NCBI GenBank assembly: GCA_025925615.1
Contig: JAICLN010000228.1
Span: forward strand, 1-6,987
Source of the DNA: Actinomycetospora sp.
Lineage (GTDB): Bacteria; Actinomycetota; Actinomycetes; Mycobacteriales; Pseudonocardiaceae
DNA: 6,987 nt
Reading direction: 5' to 3'
Each line of letters starts with the position of its first letter. Position 1 is the first letter of the stretch. Of this stretch, positions 1-6,986 are shown in pieces. The notes under the pieces are model-generated. The model searched no databases, was not told the DNA's origin, and saw nothing but the letters and a program-made list of their open reading frames with translations. A program made the translations under genes and the position numbers.

Positions 1-1671
1 CACCACCTCGTCGTGGCTGAACGGCAGGATGAAGTTCTCCGAGTAGGCGTAGACCATCGAGAACGTCATCTCGTGGTGGTGATACTGCCGGTGGACCGGG
101 TCGTGCGCGATGTAGCCGAGGGTGTCGTGCATCCAGCCCATGTCCCACTTGAAGCCGAAGCCGAGCCCGCCCAGGTGTGTCGGCCGCGTGACGCCGGGCC
201 AGGACGTCGACTCCTCGGCGATCGTCACGACGCCCGGGTGGTTCTTGTAGACGGTGGCGTTGACCTCCTGGAGGAACGACACCGCCTCGAGGTTCTCGCG
301 CCCGCCGTACTTGTTGGGCACCCAGCCGCCGTCGGAGCGCGAGTAGTCCAGGTAGAGCATCGACGCGACGGCGTCCACGCGCAGCCCGTCGACGTGGAAC
401 TCCTCGAGCCAGTACAGGGCGTTGGCGACGAGGAAGTTGCGGACCTGGGAGCGCCCGAAGTCGAAGACCAGCGTGCCCCAGTCGAGCTGCTCGCCGCGCC
501 GCGGGTCGCCGTGCTCGTAGCAGGGCGTGCCGTCGAAGCGGGCGAGCGCCCAGTCGTCGCGGGGGAAGTGCGCCGGCACCCAGTCGACGATCACGCCGAT
601 GCCCGCCCGGTGGAGGGTGTCGACGAAGTAGCGGAAGTCGTCCGGGGTGCCGAACCGCGAGGTCGGGGCGTAGTAGGAGCTGACCTGGTAGCCCCACGAG
701 CCGCCGAAGGGGTGCTCCGCGACCGGCAGCAGCTCGACGTGGGTGAAGCCCTGCGCGGTCAGGTACGTGGCGAGCTCGTCGGCCAGCTGCCGGTACCCGA
801 GGCCCTGACGCCACGAGCCGAGGTGCAGCTCGTACACGCTCATCGGCTCGGCGTGGGGGGCCGACTGCGCGCGCTGCGCGAGCCACTCGGCGTCGTCCCA
901 CTCGTGGGTGCTCGTCGTGACCACCGAGGCCGGGGTCGGCGGGAGGTCCGCGGCGTAGGCCATCGGGTCGGCCTTGTCGAGCCAGTGCCCGTCGGCGGTG
1001 AGGATGCGGAACCCGTAGCGGGTCCCGACGCCGACGCCGGGCAGGAAGATCTCCCAGACGCCGGAGCCGAGGGCGCGCATCGGGGTCGCCACGCCGTCCC
1101 AGCTGCCCCGCTCGGGAGCCCAGTCGCCGACGACGCGGACGCCGCGGGCGTTCGGGGCCCAGACTGTGAACGAGGTGCCCTCGACCGGCCCGGAGGGCGT
1201 CGGCCAGCGGCGGAAGTGGGCGCCGAGGGCGTCCCAGAGCCGCTCGTGCCGGCCCTCACCGATCAGGTGCAGGTCGACCGGGCCGAGCACGGGCGAGAAG
1301 CGGTACGGGTCGTCGGTGATGACCTCCGTCGTCTCGCCGTGCCGGTCCCCGCCGGATTCATCCGTCCGGCGCACGGCCAGCCGGTAGTGCGGCAGCGGTC
1401 CCGGGACGGTGCCCGCGAACACCCCGTTCGAGCCCACCGGTGCGAGCGGGTAGCGCCCGGACGTCGGGCCCGCCTCGATGACGACGTCCACCTCGTCGGC
1501 GCCCGGCTGGAGGGTGCGCACGACGACGGTGCCCGGGGAATCCGGGCGGCGGTGCGGGCCCAGGACGCCGTGCGGGTCGCGGTGCGAGCCCTCCAGCAGC
1601 AGGTGCAGGTCGAGCTCCCCGGGCGCGACCGGGAGCGGGCCCGTGGACGGCGACGGGGTGGAGCGGGTCAT
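1..1671 (-). CDS. glgB: 1,4-alpha-glucan branching enzyme GlgB (3' end cut off by window edge)
   Basis: GlgB cuts an alpha-1,4-glucan chain and re-attaches the piece as an alpha-1,6 branch (glycogen or GlgE-pathway glucan, cytoplasm; GH13). The frame was read from ATG at 1671 and stays open to base 1, giving 557 codons; the family is usually about 730 residues, so roughly the last 170 (end of the barrel and the C-terminal beta domain) lie outside. Seen: an N-terminal domain with [13 protein letters not shown] (residues 28-40), a CBM48-like domain around [10 protein letters not shown] (W171), and the barrel starting near [11 protein letters not shown] (277). The nucleophile is D433 in [17 protein letters not shown], the acid/base E486 in TIAEEST, and the third carboxylate D554 in FSHDEVV. 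Their spacings (53 and 68) equal those of E. coli GlgB D405/E458/D526. The start has only a weak GGAG about 11 nt upstream, but no in-frame start lies just upstream. It follows mak after an 88-bp gap and is probably in the same transcript. Confidence 0.96.
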   Translation of the reverse strand, partial: MTRSTPSPSTGPLPVAPGELDLHLLLEGSHRDPHGVLGPHRRPDSPGTVVVRTLQPGADEVDVVIEAGPTSGRYPLAPVGSNGVFAGTVPGPLPHYRLAVRRTDESGGDRHGETTEVITDDPYRFSPVLGPVDLHLIGEGRHERLWDALGAHFRRWPTPSGPVEGTSFTVWAPNARGVRVVGDWAPERGSWDGVATPMRALGSGVWEIFLPGVGVGTRYGFRILTADGHWLDKADPMAYAADLPPTPASVVTTSTHEWDDAEWLAQRAQSAPHAEPMSVYELHLGSWRQGLGYRQLADELATYLTAQGFTHVELLPVAEHPFGGSWGYQVSSYYAPTSRFGTPDDFRYFVDTLHRAGIGVIVDWVPAHFPRDDWALARFDGTPCYEHGDPRRGEQLDWGTLVFDFGRSQVRNFLVANALYWLEEFHVDGLRVDAVASMLYLDYSRSDGGWVPNKYGGRENLEAVSFLQEVNATVYKNHPGVVTIAEESTSWPGVTRPTHLGGLGFGFKWDMGWMHDTLGYIAHDPVHRQYHHHEMTFSMVYAYSENFILPFSHDEVV

Positions 1672-1723
1672 CGGCGGTGTGACTCCGGGGTGTGGGGCGA
1701 GACGGTGACGGTCCCGTTCTCCT

Positions 1724-1740
1724 ACCCCGTGCACCGGGGT
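1724..1740 (-). other. Short GC-rich hairpin in the mak-glgB gap
   Basis: The 88-bp space between the mak stop and the glgB start contains a perfect 6-bp inverted repeat, ACCCCG / CGGGGT, around a 5-nt loop. There is no T-run after it on the transcribed strand, so it does not look like an intrinsic terminator. It could be a weak RNA stem that tunes read-through or mRNA stability between mak and glgB, or it could be chance in GC-rich DNA. No convincing -35/-10 pair for a separate glgB promoter was seen in the gap. Confidence 0.25.
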
Positions 1741-1759
1741 GATCAATCGGGGGTCGCCG

Positions 1760-3214
1760 TCAGGGGGACTGCAGGAGACGCTCCATCGAGCGGAGCGGGA
1801 TGGCGAGCCAGTTCGGCCGGTTGCGGGTCTCGTAGAGCACCTCGTACACGGCCTTGTCGAGCTCGTAGGCGCGCAGCACGGCGAGGTCGGCGCGCGGGTC
1901 GGAGCCGGTGACCTCGGTGTACCCGTCGCAGAACGCCGCGCGGTTGCGGTCGGCCCACTCCTGGGCGCGCCGCTGCAGGTGGCCCGGCGACTCCGCGCCC
2001 GGCTCCCACTCGGCGAGCTGGTGGAACGCCGCGTAGTCGAACGATCGGAGCATCGCGGCCACGTCGCGCAGCGGCGAGTCCGGACGGACGCGGTCGGACA
2101 GCGGCCGCGACGGCTCGCCCTCGAAGTCGATGACCAGCCAGCCCCGGGGCGTGCGCAGCTCCTGGCCGAGGTGCAGGTCGCCGTGGACCCGGTGCACCAG
2201 CAGGCCGGTCGAGGCCGCCGAGTTCACGCCCTCGAGGACCTCGGCGATCGCGGCACGGCGCTCGGCGACCTCCGGGACCGCCTCGGCGGCCTGGTCGAGC
2301 CGGGCGAGCATCCAGTCCGCGACGGCGCGCACCCCGTCGGCGTCGAGCCGTGCGGTCCCGAGGGAGCGGGCGAGCTCGGTGTGCACCGCGGCCACCGTCC
2401 GGCCCAGGCGGGTGGCCTCGCCGGCGAAGTCGCCGCCGACCTCGTCGGGACGCAGGTCGCCCTCGGCGAGCAGGTCGCGGACGCTGGTCAGCGCCATCGA
2501 CCAGCCGTCGGCGGAGTTCGACGCGTAGTCCTGCAGCATCGCCACCGTCATCGGCGCCGTGCCGCCCGCGCCCCGATCGGCGTGCTCCCCTGCCATCGCG
2601 AGCTCGCCCTCGATCGCGCCCAGCAGCGGGGCGACCTCCTGCGAGTGCTCCCGGCCGAGGGCGCGGTGCAGCTCGAGGTCGGGGTTGAGGCCGGGCGTCG
2701 CGCGCCGGAACAGCTTGAGGATGGCCCGCTCGCCGTAGATCACCGAGGAGTTCGACTGCTCACCCAGCAGCGGCCGCCCGGGGCCGACGATCGGCGGCTC
2801 GGTGCCCGGCTCGGGGACGAACCGCAGCGACCCGACGGTCGTGTCGGAGACGATCATCGAGAGCAGCAGGCGGCTGATCTCGCCGTCGGCCAGCCCGTCG
2901 TAGACCGTCCGGTCGCCGAGGGTGCCGATGACCGCGTGCTCGAGGTCGCCCCGGAGGCCGGGGCGCGAGCCCAGCAGCAGCTGGAACCAGTCCTCCGGCC
3001 CGCCGTCGGCGAACTCCACCGCGATCACCACGTGCACCACCGCGGGGCTCGCGTCGGGCGGGGTGACGTCCTGGTGGCCGAGGATCCGCACGGCGGAGAC
3101 CTCCCGGCCCTTGGCCGCGAACCACCGCTGCGAGGGCAGCCACGTCACGAGGGACGGGAGCAGGGCCTCCAGTGCCGGGGCCGGCTCGGTCTGGGCTCCG
3201 CCGGGGCTCGTCAT
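1760..3214 (-). CDS. mak: Maltokinase (maltose + ATP to maltose-1-phosphate)
   Basis: Mak (also Pep2) phosphorylates maltose made by TreS and supplies maltose-1-phosphate to GlgE. The 484-residue length fits the family. Seen: the N-terminal cap motif [13 protein letters not shown] (25-37), then [21 protein letters not shown] (151-171), which resembles the nucleotide-binding loop with K167 as the likely ATP-contacting lysine. The kinase-like catalytic loop is HGDLHLGQ (344-351) with D346, and the metal-binding motif is IDFEGEP (362-368) with D363. The C-terminal part carries [25 protein letters not shown], typical of maltokinases. These motifs place it in the aminoglycoside-phosphotransferase-like fold. 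The ATG at 3214 overlaps the treS TGA by 4 nt, which indicates translational coupling. In mycobacteria the TreS and Pep2 proteins form a complex, which the tight linkage would suit. All key motifs are intact. Confidence 0.96.
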   Translation of the reverse strand: MTSPGGAQTEPAPALEALLPSLVTWLPSQRWFAAKGREVSAVRILGHQDVTPPDASPAVVHVVIAVEFADGGPEDWFQLLLGSRPGLRGDLEHAVIGTLGDRTVYDGLADGEISRLLLSMIVSDTTVGSLRFVPEPGTEPPIVGPGRPLLGEQSNSSVIYGERAILKLFRRATPGLNPDLELHRALGREHSQEVAPLLGAIEGELAMAGEHADRGAGGTAPMTVAMLQDYASNSADGWSMALTSVRDLLAEGDLRPDEVGGDFAGEATRLGRTVAAVHTELARSLGTARLDADGVRAVADWMLARLDQAAEAVPEVAERRAAIAEVLEGVNSAASTGLLVHRVHGDLHLGQELRTPRGWLVIDFEGEPSRPLSDRVRPDSPLRDVAAMLRSFDYAAFHQLAEWEPGAESPGHLQRRAQEWADRNRAAFCDGYTEVTGSDPRADLAVLRAYELDKAVYEVLYETRNRPNWLAIPLRSMERLLQSP

Positions 3215-5025
3215 CCGCGCTCCTGGGCCGGGTGGATCGAGAACCAGTAGAAGCCGTGGCCGGGCAGGGTCAACAGGTACGGCAGCTCACCGATCGCCGG
3301 GAACGGGACACCGCCGGTCAGCTCGGTGGGCGTCCAGTCCTTCCAGGCGATCAGGTCGAGCTCCACCGGCTGGGGGAAGCGAGACATGTTGTTGACGCAC
3401 AGCACGACGTCCCGGGTGCCCTCCTCGTCGACGAACTCACGGACGTAGGCGAGCACCGAGGAGTTCGAGCCCCCGAGCTCGTGGAAGTCGCCGAGCCCGA
3501 ACGCCGGGTGCTGCTTACGGATCTCGATCATCCTACGGTTCCAGTGCAAGAGGCTGGCCGTGGAGTTGGACTGCGCTTCGACATTGACCGCCTGGTACCC
3601 GTAGACCGGGTCCATCACCACGGGAAGGTTGAGCCGTCCCGGGTCGCAGCTGGAGAAGCCGGCGTTGCGGTCGGGGGTCCACTGCATCGGGCTGCGCACG
3701 CCGTCGCGGTCGCCCAGCCAGATGTTGTCGCCCATCCCGATCTCGTCGCCGTAGTAGATGACGGGGGAGCCGGGCAGGGAGAGCAGCAGCGCGGTGAAGA
3801 GCTCGAGCTGGTTGCGGTCGTTGTCGAGCAGCGGGGCCAGGCGACGGCGGATGCCGATGTTCGCCTTCATCCGCGGGTCCTTGGCGTACTCCGCGTACAT
3901 GTAGTCGCGCTCGTCGTCGGTGACCATCTCGAGCGTGAGCTCGTCGTGGTTGCGCAGGAAGATGCCCCACTGCGCGTTCTCCGGGATCGACGGCGTCTGC
4001 GCGAGGATCTCCGAGATCGGGAAGCGGGACTCGCGGCGGACCGCCATGAAGATGCGGGGCATCAGCGGGAAGTGGAACGCCATGTGGCACTCGTCGCCGC
4101 CGACCTCGGCGTCGCCGAAGTACTCCACGACGTCCGCGGGCCACTGGTTGGCCTCGGCGAGCAGGACCCGGCCCGGGTACTCGTCCTCGACGACCTTGCG
4201 CACCCGGCGCAGGAAGGCGTGGGTCTCGGGCAGGTTCTCGCCGTTGGTGCCGTCGCGCTCGAAGAGGTAGGGCACCGCGTCGAGCCGGAAGCCGTCGATC
4301 CCGAGGTCCAGCCAGAAGCGCAGGGCGTCGATCATCGACTCGCACACGGCCGGGTTGTCGAAATTCAGGTCCGGCTGGTGGGCGAAGAAGCGGTGCCAGT
4401 AGAACTGGCCGCGGACCGAGTCGTAGGTCCAGTTCGAGGACTCGGTGTCGACGAAGATGATCCGGGCCTCGGACCAGCGGGTGTCGTCGTCGGACCAGAC
4501 GTAGTAGTCGCCGTAGGGGCCCTCGGGGTCGCGCCGGGACTCCTGGAACCACATGTGCTGGTCGGACGTGTGGTTCATGACGAGGTCGGTGATCACCCGG
4601 ATCCCGCGGGCGTGGGCCTGGTCGAGGAACTCCACGAAGTCCTCGACGGTGCCGAACTCGCCCAGCACCTTGCGGTAGTCGCGGATGTCGTAGCCGCCGT
4701 CGCGCAGCGGGGAGTCGTAGAACGGCGGGAGCCACAGGCAGTCGACCCCGAGCCAGGCGAGGTAGTCCAGCTTGTCGGTGAGGCCGCGCAGGTCCCCGAA
4801 GCCGTCCCGGTTCGAGTCCGCGAAGGCGCGGACCAGCACCTCGTAGAAGACGGCGCGCTTGTACCAGCCCTCCTCGACGGGGAGGCTGCGCGCGCTGCGG
4901 AAGTCGTCCGACGAGGGCTCCGCCGGTGGTTCAGCGTGGTGCGCCGGCTCCCGCGTGGCCAGGGCGATGCCGGTCGTGCTCGTGTCGGGCGCGCTCGCGG
5001 GGCCCGTGCCGATCCCCTCGTTCAT
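3211..5025 (-). CDS. treS: Trehalose synthase / maltose alpha-D-glucosyltransferase TreS
   Basis: TreS is a GH13 enzyme that interconverts trehalose and maltose by intramolecular glucosyl transfer; with Mak it feeds trehalose into the GlgE glucan pathway in the cytoplasm. The 604-residue product has a barrel beginning at [16 protein letters not shown] (53-68), then [14 protein letters not shown], and the TreS signature [21 protein letters not shown]249 is the nucleophile, E291 (LLAEANQWP) the acid/base and D361 ([12 protein letters not shown]) the third carboxylate. These match M. smegmatis TreS D230/E272/D342 with a constant offset of 19. The C-terminal beta domain ends in [16 protein letters not shown]. 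The first ~50 residues are low-complexity and rich in Ala, Pro, Ser and Thr; they look disordered. No other in-frame start was found between this ATG and the catalytic core, and no strong ribosome site precedes it. The gene starts 18 bp after the fxsA stop and is coupled to mak by an ATGA overlap. There is no fused maltokinase domain. Confidence 0.97.
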   Translation of the reverse strand: MNEGIGTGPASAPDTSTTGIALATREPAHHAEPPAEPSSDDFRSARSLPVEEGWYKRAVFYEVLVRAFADSNRDGFGDLRGLTDKLDYLAWLGVDCLWLPPFYDSPLRDGGYDIRDYRKVLGEFGTVEDFVEFLDQAHARGIRVITDLVMNHTSDQHMWFQESRRDPEGPYGDYYVWSDDDTRWSEARIIFVDTESSNWTYDSVRGQFYWHRFFAHQPDLNFDNPAVCESMIDALRFWLDLGIDGFRLDAVPYLFERDGTNGENLPETHAFLRRVRKVVEDEYPGRVLLAEANQWPADVVEYFGDAEVGGDECHMAFHFPLMPRIFMAVRRESRFPISEILAQTPSIPENAQWGIFLRNHDELTLEMVTDDERDYMYAEYAKDPRMKANIGIRRRLAPLLDNDRNQLELFTALLLSLPGSPVIYYGDEIGMGDNIWLGDRDGVRSPMQWTPDRNAGFSSCDPGRLNLPVVMDPVYGYQAVNVEAQSNSTASLLHWNRRMIEIRKQHPAFGLGDFHELGGSNSSVLAYVREFVDEEGTRDVVLCVNNMSRFPQPVELDLIAWKDWTPTELTGGVPFPAIGELPYLLTLPGHGFYWFSIHPAQERG

Positions 5026-5043
5026 CAGGCGTCACGCTAGTGG

Positions 5044-5589
5044 TCAGTCCCCGCGACGCGCGTCACCGGCCCCGTTCTCGTCCGGGTCCTCCCCGTCGGG
5101 GTCCCGGGCCTCGATGACCTGGCCCTCGATGACGCGTCCGTGCCACGGGTCGCGGGCGGCGGGGGAGCCGCCCCAGGGGCCCGGCGCCGGCGCGCCCGCG
5201 CCGACCACGGTGATCGTCGGGCCCATCCGCGCGCGGCCGGCGCGCACCGCCCGGGCCGCCGCCCGGCGGGCCAGCGCCCGACGGACCGGCGGGACGAGCA
5301 GCACCAGCGCGACGAGGGTGGAGAGCATCCCGGGCACCACGAGCAGGACGCCGGCGAGCGCCACGTACATCCCGCCGGCGACCTCGGCCTCCGCGGGACG
5401 GCCGGCCCGCACGGCACGGCCGAGGTCGGCCAGCGAGCGCCGGCCCTCGTGCTTGAGGGCCCAGGCACCGACGAGCGCGGAGGCGACGAGCAGACCCAGC
5501 AGCCCGAGGAACCCGACGGCCTGGCCGACGAGGACCAGGACCCAGATCTCGAGGGCGACGTAGGCCAGCAGGGCGAGCAGGACGGGCAC
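5044..5589 (-). CDS. fxsA: FxsA family membrane protein
   Basis: This is a small integral membrane protein of the FxsA family, named for E. coli FxsA, whose overproduction relieves exclusion of phage T7 by the F factor; its physiological role is not well understood. The product is 181 residues from GTG at 5589, or 185 from the longer GTG at 5601. Numbered from 5601, membrane segments lie at about 5-25 (LLALLAYVALEIWVLVLVG), 29-49 (ending GAWALKHEGRR, a characteristic FxsA turn) and 76-104 (GGVLL-like segment broken by VPG, then LVPPVRRALARR). The tail from about residue 120 is soluble, Gly/Pro-rich then acidic, with HGRVIEGQVIEARD, a motif common near the C-terminus of actinobacterial members. 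I prefer the 5589 start because it has GGAGG 5 nt upstream and the resulting M-P-V-L-L start resembles other FxsA proteins. It sits 99 bp after the monooxygenase and 18 bp before treS. Confidence 0.9.
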   Translation of the reverse strand: MPVLLALLAYVALEIWVLVLVGQAVGFLGLLGLLVASALVGAWALKHEGRRSLADLGRAVRAGRPAEAEVAGGMYVALAGVLLVVPGMLSTLVALVLLVPPVRRALARRAAARAVRAGRARMGPTITVVGAGAPAPGPWGGSPAARDPWHGRVIEGQVIEARDPDGEDPDENGAGDARRGD

Positions 5590-5594
5590 GGGGA

Positions 5595-5599
5595 CCTCC
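5595..5599 (-). promoter_or_regulatory. Ribosome binding site that selects the fxsA start at 5589
   Basis: On the minus strand GGAGG ends 5 nt before the GTG at 5589. The longer in-frame GTG at 5601 lies upstream of this site and has only a weak GAGTGAG-type match before it. The site therefore favours the shorter protein, although the spacing is at the short end of the usual range. Confidence 0.5.
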
Positions 5600-5688
5600 A
5601 CGGTGTCTCACTCGATCCAACGCGCGGGCGGCCCGGAAAGTGCCCGCCGAGCCTTCCCGACGACGAGCGACCGGCACTCTCGCTGCGT

Positions 5689-6912
5689 CTACGCGAGCGA
5701 ACGGGCCGCTCGCTCCGCGGGGCGGGGCGCGTCCGGCAGGGTCAGCGCGGTGGCGGCCCGGGCGATCGCGCCACCCTGGGCCGGCACGCCGACCCGCTCC
5801 AGCAGGGGCAGCGCCCGCAGCAGGACGTTGCGGCTGTGCAGCTGCCACGGGGTGGCCGGCGACACGATGCGCGCGCCGGAGGTCGCCAGGTCCTGGTTCT
5901 GCGTCGCGAAGCCCCGCACCCGCGCCTCGTAGGCCGGCAGGGCAGCGGCCGGCTCGGTGGGGCGCGCCGCGATCTCGGCGGCCAGCACGTAGACGCCGAC
6001 CGCGGCGATGCTCGTGCCCTGACCCGAGCGGAACGAGGGGGCGAACGCCGCGTCGCCGACCAGCCCGACCCGACCACGGGTCCACGACGGCATGCGGATC
6101 TGGCTGACGGTGTCGAAGTAGAAGTCGTCGGCCGTGCGCATCCGCGCGAGCATCTCCGGGACGCGCCAGCCGAGCCCGCCGAAGACGTGCTCCACGAGCC
6201 GGCGCTGGCCCTCGGTGTCCCGGTGGTCCAGCGTCGGGGTGGGGCCCGACCAGGAGAACAGGGCGGTCACCGGCTGGTTCCGCACCGCGTAGAGCGTCGC
6301 CGAGCGGCCGGCGACGTTCATCATGACGGCCTCGCGGTCGAGCCCGTAGACGTTCGGCACGGAGAACGCGGCGTAGCCGGCGTCGAGGTCGCGACGGAAC
6401 GGCGCCTCGGGGCCGAACGCCCGCTCCCGCACCCCGGAGTGCAGACCGTCCGCGCCGATCACCAGGTCGAACATCCGGGGTGCGCCGCGGCGGAAGGTGA
6501 CGTGGATGCCGTCGTCGCGGTCGTCGAGGGTGGTGATCCGGTCGTCGAAGACGTACTCGACCTCGTCGCGCGTGGCCGCCCACAGCACCTCGGTCAGGTC
6601 GCCGCGGGGCAGCTCGATGGCCCGGATCGACTGCTCGCCGACGAGGGTCTCGGTGCGGAGGGACGCGATCGCGCGGCCCCGCTCGGTGACGAAGGTCAGG
6701 GCCCGCGTCCCGGTGCGGGCCGCCTCGATCGGCTCGAGCAGCCCCATCCGCTCGACGACGTCGACGGCGACGCCGCGCAGGTCGATGGGGTAGCCGCCGC
6801 CACGGACGGCATCGGCCTTCTCCACGACGGTGACGTCCACCCCCGCCCGCCGCAGCCAGAACGCCAGGACCGGGCCGGCGATGCTCGCGCCGGAGATGAG
6901 AACGCTGGCCAT
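5689..6912 (-). CDS. Class A FAD-dependent (NAD(P)H) monooxygenase
   Basis: This is a flavoprotein monooxygenase of the PHBH-like, FAD_binding_3 type; such enzymes use NAD(P)H and O2 to hydroxylate aromatic or polyketide-like substrates or antibiotics. The substrate here cannot be told from sequence. Numbered from ATG at 6912 (407 residues), the FAD dinucleotide fold is VLISGASIAGPVLAFWLRRAG (4-24), followed by VVEKA with the ribose-binding acid E31. An arginine-containing segment AIELPRGDLTEVL (98-110) binds FAD. The DG motif is DLVIGADGLHSGVR (149-162). The GD motif is RVGLVGDAAFAPSFRSGQGTS (281-301), followed by a helix AVGVYVLAAEIA. The conserved tail SPATPWQLHSRNVLLR (351-366) is typical of this subgroup. 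A second in-frame ATG at 6927 would add five residues (MEEFP); both have good ribosome sites, but 6912 puts the nucleotide fold at the very N-terminus as in relatives. It has its own promoter and operator-like dyad and probably a divergent regulator. Confidence 0.93.
   Translation of the reverse strand: MASVLISGASIAGPVLAFWLRRAGVDVTVVEKADAVRGGGYPIDLRGVAVDVVERMGLLEPIEAARTGTRALTFVTERGRAIASLRTETLVGEQSIRAIELPRGDLTEVLWAATRDEVEYVFDDRITTLDDRDDGIHVTFRRGAPRMFDLVIGADGLHSGVRERAFGPEAPFRRDLDAGYAAFSVPNVYGLDREAVMMNVAGRSATLYAVRNQPVTALFSWSGPTPTLDHRDTEGQRRLVEHVFGGLGWRVPEMLARMRTADDFYFDTVSQIRMPSWTRGRVGLVGDAAFAPSFRSGQGTSIAAVGVYVLAAEIAARPTEPAAALPAYEARVRGFATQNQDLATSGARIVSPATPWQLHSRNVLLRALPLLERVGVPAQGGAIARAATALTLPDAPRPAERAARSLA
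5693..5713 (-). other. GC-rich hairpin at the 3' end of the monooxygenase gene
   Basis: A 7-bp perfect inverted repeat (GCGAGCG / CGCTCGC, 7-nt loop) covers the last codons of the monooxygenase, just before its TAG. No T-run follows on the minus strand, so it is not a canonical terminator. The 97 bp between this stop and the longer fxsA start hold only weaker inverted repeats (for example 5624-5629 with 5642-5647) and no promoter I could recognise. Whether fxsA is read from the monooxygenase promoter is therefore open. Confidence 0.2.
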
Positions 6913-6920
6913 CGGGAACT

Positions 6921-6925
6921 CCTCC
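6921..6925 (-). promoter_or_regulatory. Ribosome binding site for monooxygenase ATG at 6912
   Basis: GGAGG on the minus strand sits 8 nt before the ATG at 6912, an ideal distance. A second GGAGG at 6937-6941 lies 9 nt before the alternative ATG at 6927. If transcription starts near 6943, the upstream site would be at the extreme 5' end of the mRNA, which makes the 6912 start the better supported one. Confidence 0.6.
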
Positions 6926-6933
6926 ATCGTGGT

Positions 6934-6974
6934 CTACCTCCCGCACGGTAAGCTACTGACCGTGCGGCAGGTAG
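6934..6974. promoter_or_regulatory. 41-bp operator-like inverted repeat
   Basis: Two 16-base arms, CTACCTCCCGCACGGT (6934-6949) and ACCGTGCGGCAGGTAG (6959-6974), are inverted copies matching at 15 of 16 positions. The 9-bp centre adds two further symmetric pairs, so 17 of 20 pairs around base 6954 match. The dyad covers the -10 element and the spacer of the monooxygenase promoter, and its left arm includes a Shine-Dalgarno-like GGAGGT. It lies between divergent genes. This is the usual picture for the operator of a dimeric repressor such as a TetR or MarR family protein encoded divergently; the regulator family is an inference because its gene is outside the window. Confidence 0.75.
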
Positions 6975-6978
6975 TCAA
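6950..6978 (-). promoter_or_regulatory. Sigma-70-like promoter for the monooxygenase gene
   Basis: On the minus strand TTGACT (6978-6973) is followed after exactly 17 bp by TAGCTT (6955-6950). The -35 matches the consensus TTGACA at five of six bases and the -10 keeps the key TA...T pattern. Transcription would start around 6942-6944, about 30 nt before the ATG at 6912. The -10 lies at the centre of the inverted repeat, so a protein bound there should block RNA polymerase. Confidence 0.65.
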
Positions 6979-6980
6979 GG

Positions 6981-6986
6981 GGAGGT
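6981..6986 (+). promoter_or_regulatory. Shine-Dalgarno sequence of a divergent gene starting beyond the window
   Basis: A full GGAGGT, preceded by AAGG, lies one base from the right edge on the plus strand. A start codon would be expected about 5-9 nt later, outside the window. Together with the dyad between it and the monooxygenase, it suggests a divergently transcribed gene, most likely the repressor that binds the dyad. No codon of it is visible, and I could not identify a clear plus-strand promoter. Confidence 0.5.

Noticed and set aside
13..1911. Long plus-strand open frame opposite glgB
   Set aside because: It is antisense to a clearly conserved branching enzyme, its protein is an Arg/Val/Gly/Asp-rich repetitive composition with no motif, and it runs past the glgB start into mak. 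It is a shadow of high-GC codon bias.
1739..3250. Plus-strand open frame opposite mak
   Set aside because: Composition is typical of an antisense frame and it mirrors the extent of mak; no family features.
3172..5040. 622-codon plus-strand open frame opposite treS
   Set aside because: The minus strand encodes an intact TreS with all catalytic residues; the antisense product is low-complexity and unrecognisable.
5624..5647. Possible terminator between the monooxygenase and fxsA (GCGGGC / GCCCGC with 12-nt loop)
   Set aside because: Six-bp stem, long loop and no T-run in GC-rich DNA; not distinguishable from chance.
6912..6925. Idea that the monooxygenase lacks a proper FAD fold because the motif reads GASIAG, not GxGxxG
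   Set aside because: Ser in place of the second Gly is common in this monooxygenase subgroup, and the DG and GD motifs are both intact.
5063..6946. 627-codon minus-strand frame across fxsA and the monooxygenase
   Set aside because: It lies out of frame with both recognised genes, is Arg/Pro/Gly-rich, and its span crosses two independent proteins; frame shadow.
5140..6951. Plus-strand open frame opposite fxsA and the monooxygenase
   Set aside because: Antisense to two recognised genes and without any motif.
6949..6954. TAAGCT as a plus-strand -10 box for the divergent gene
   Set aside because: No acceptable -35 hexamer was found 16-18 bp upstream; it is simply part of the central dyad and overlaps the minus-strand -10.
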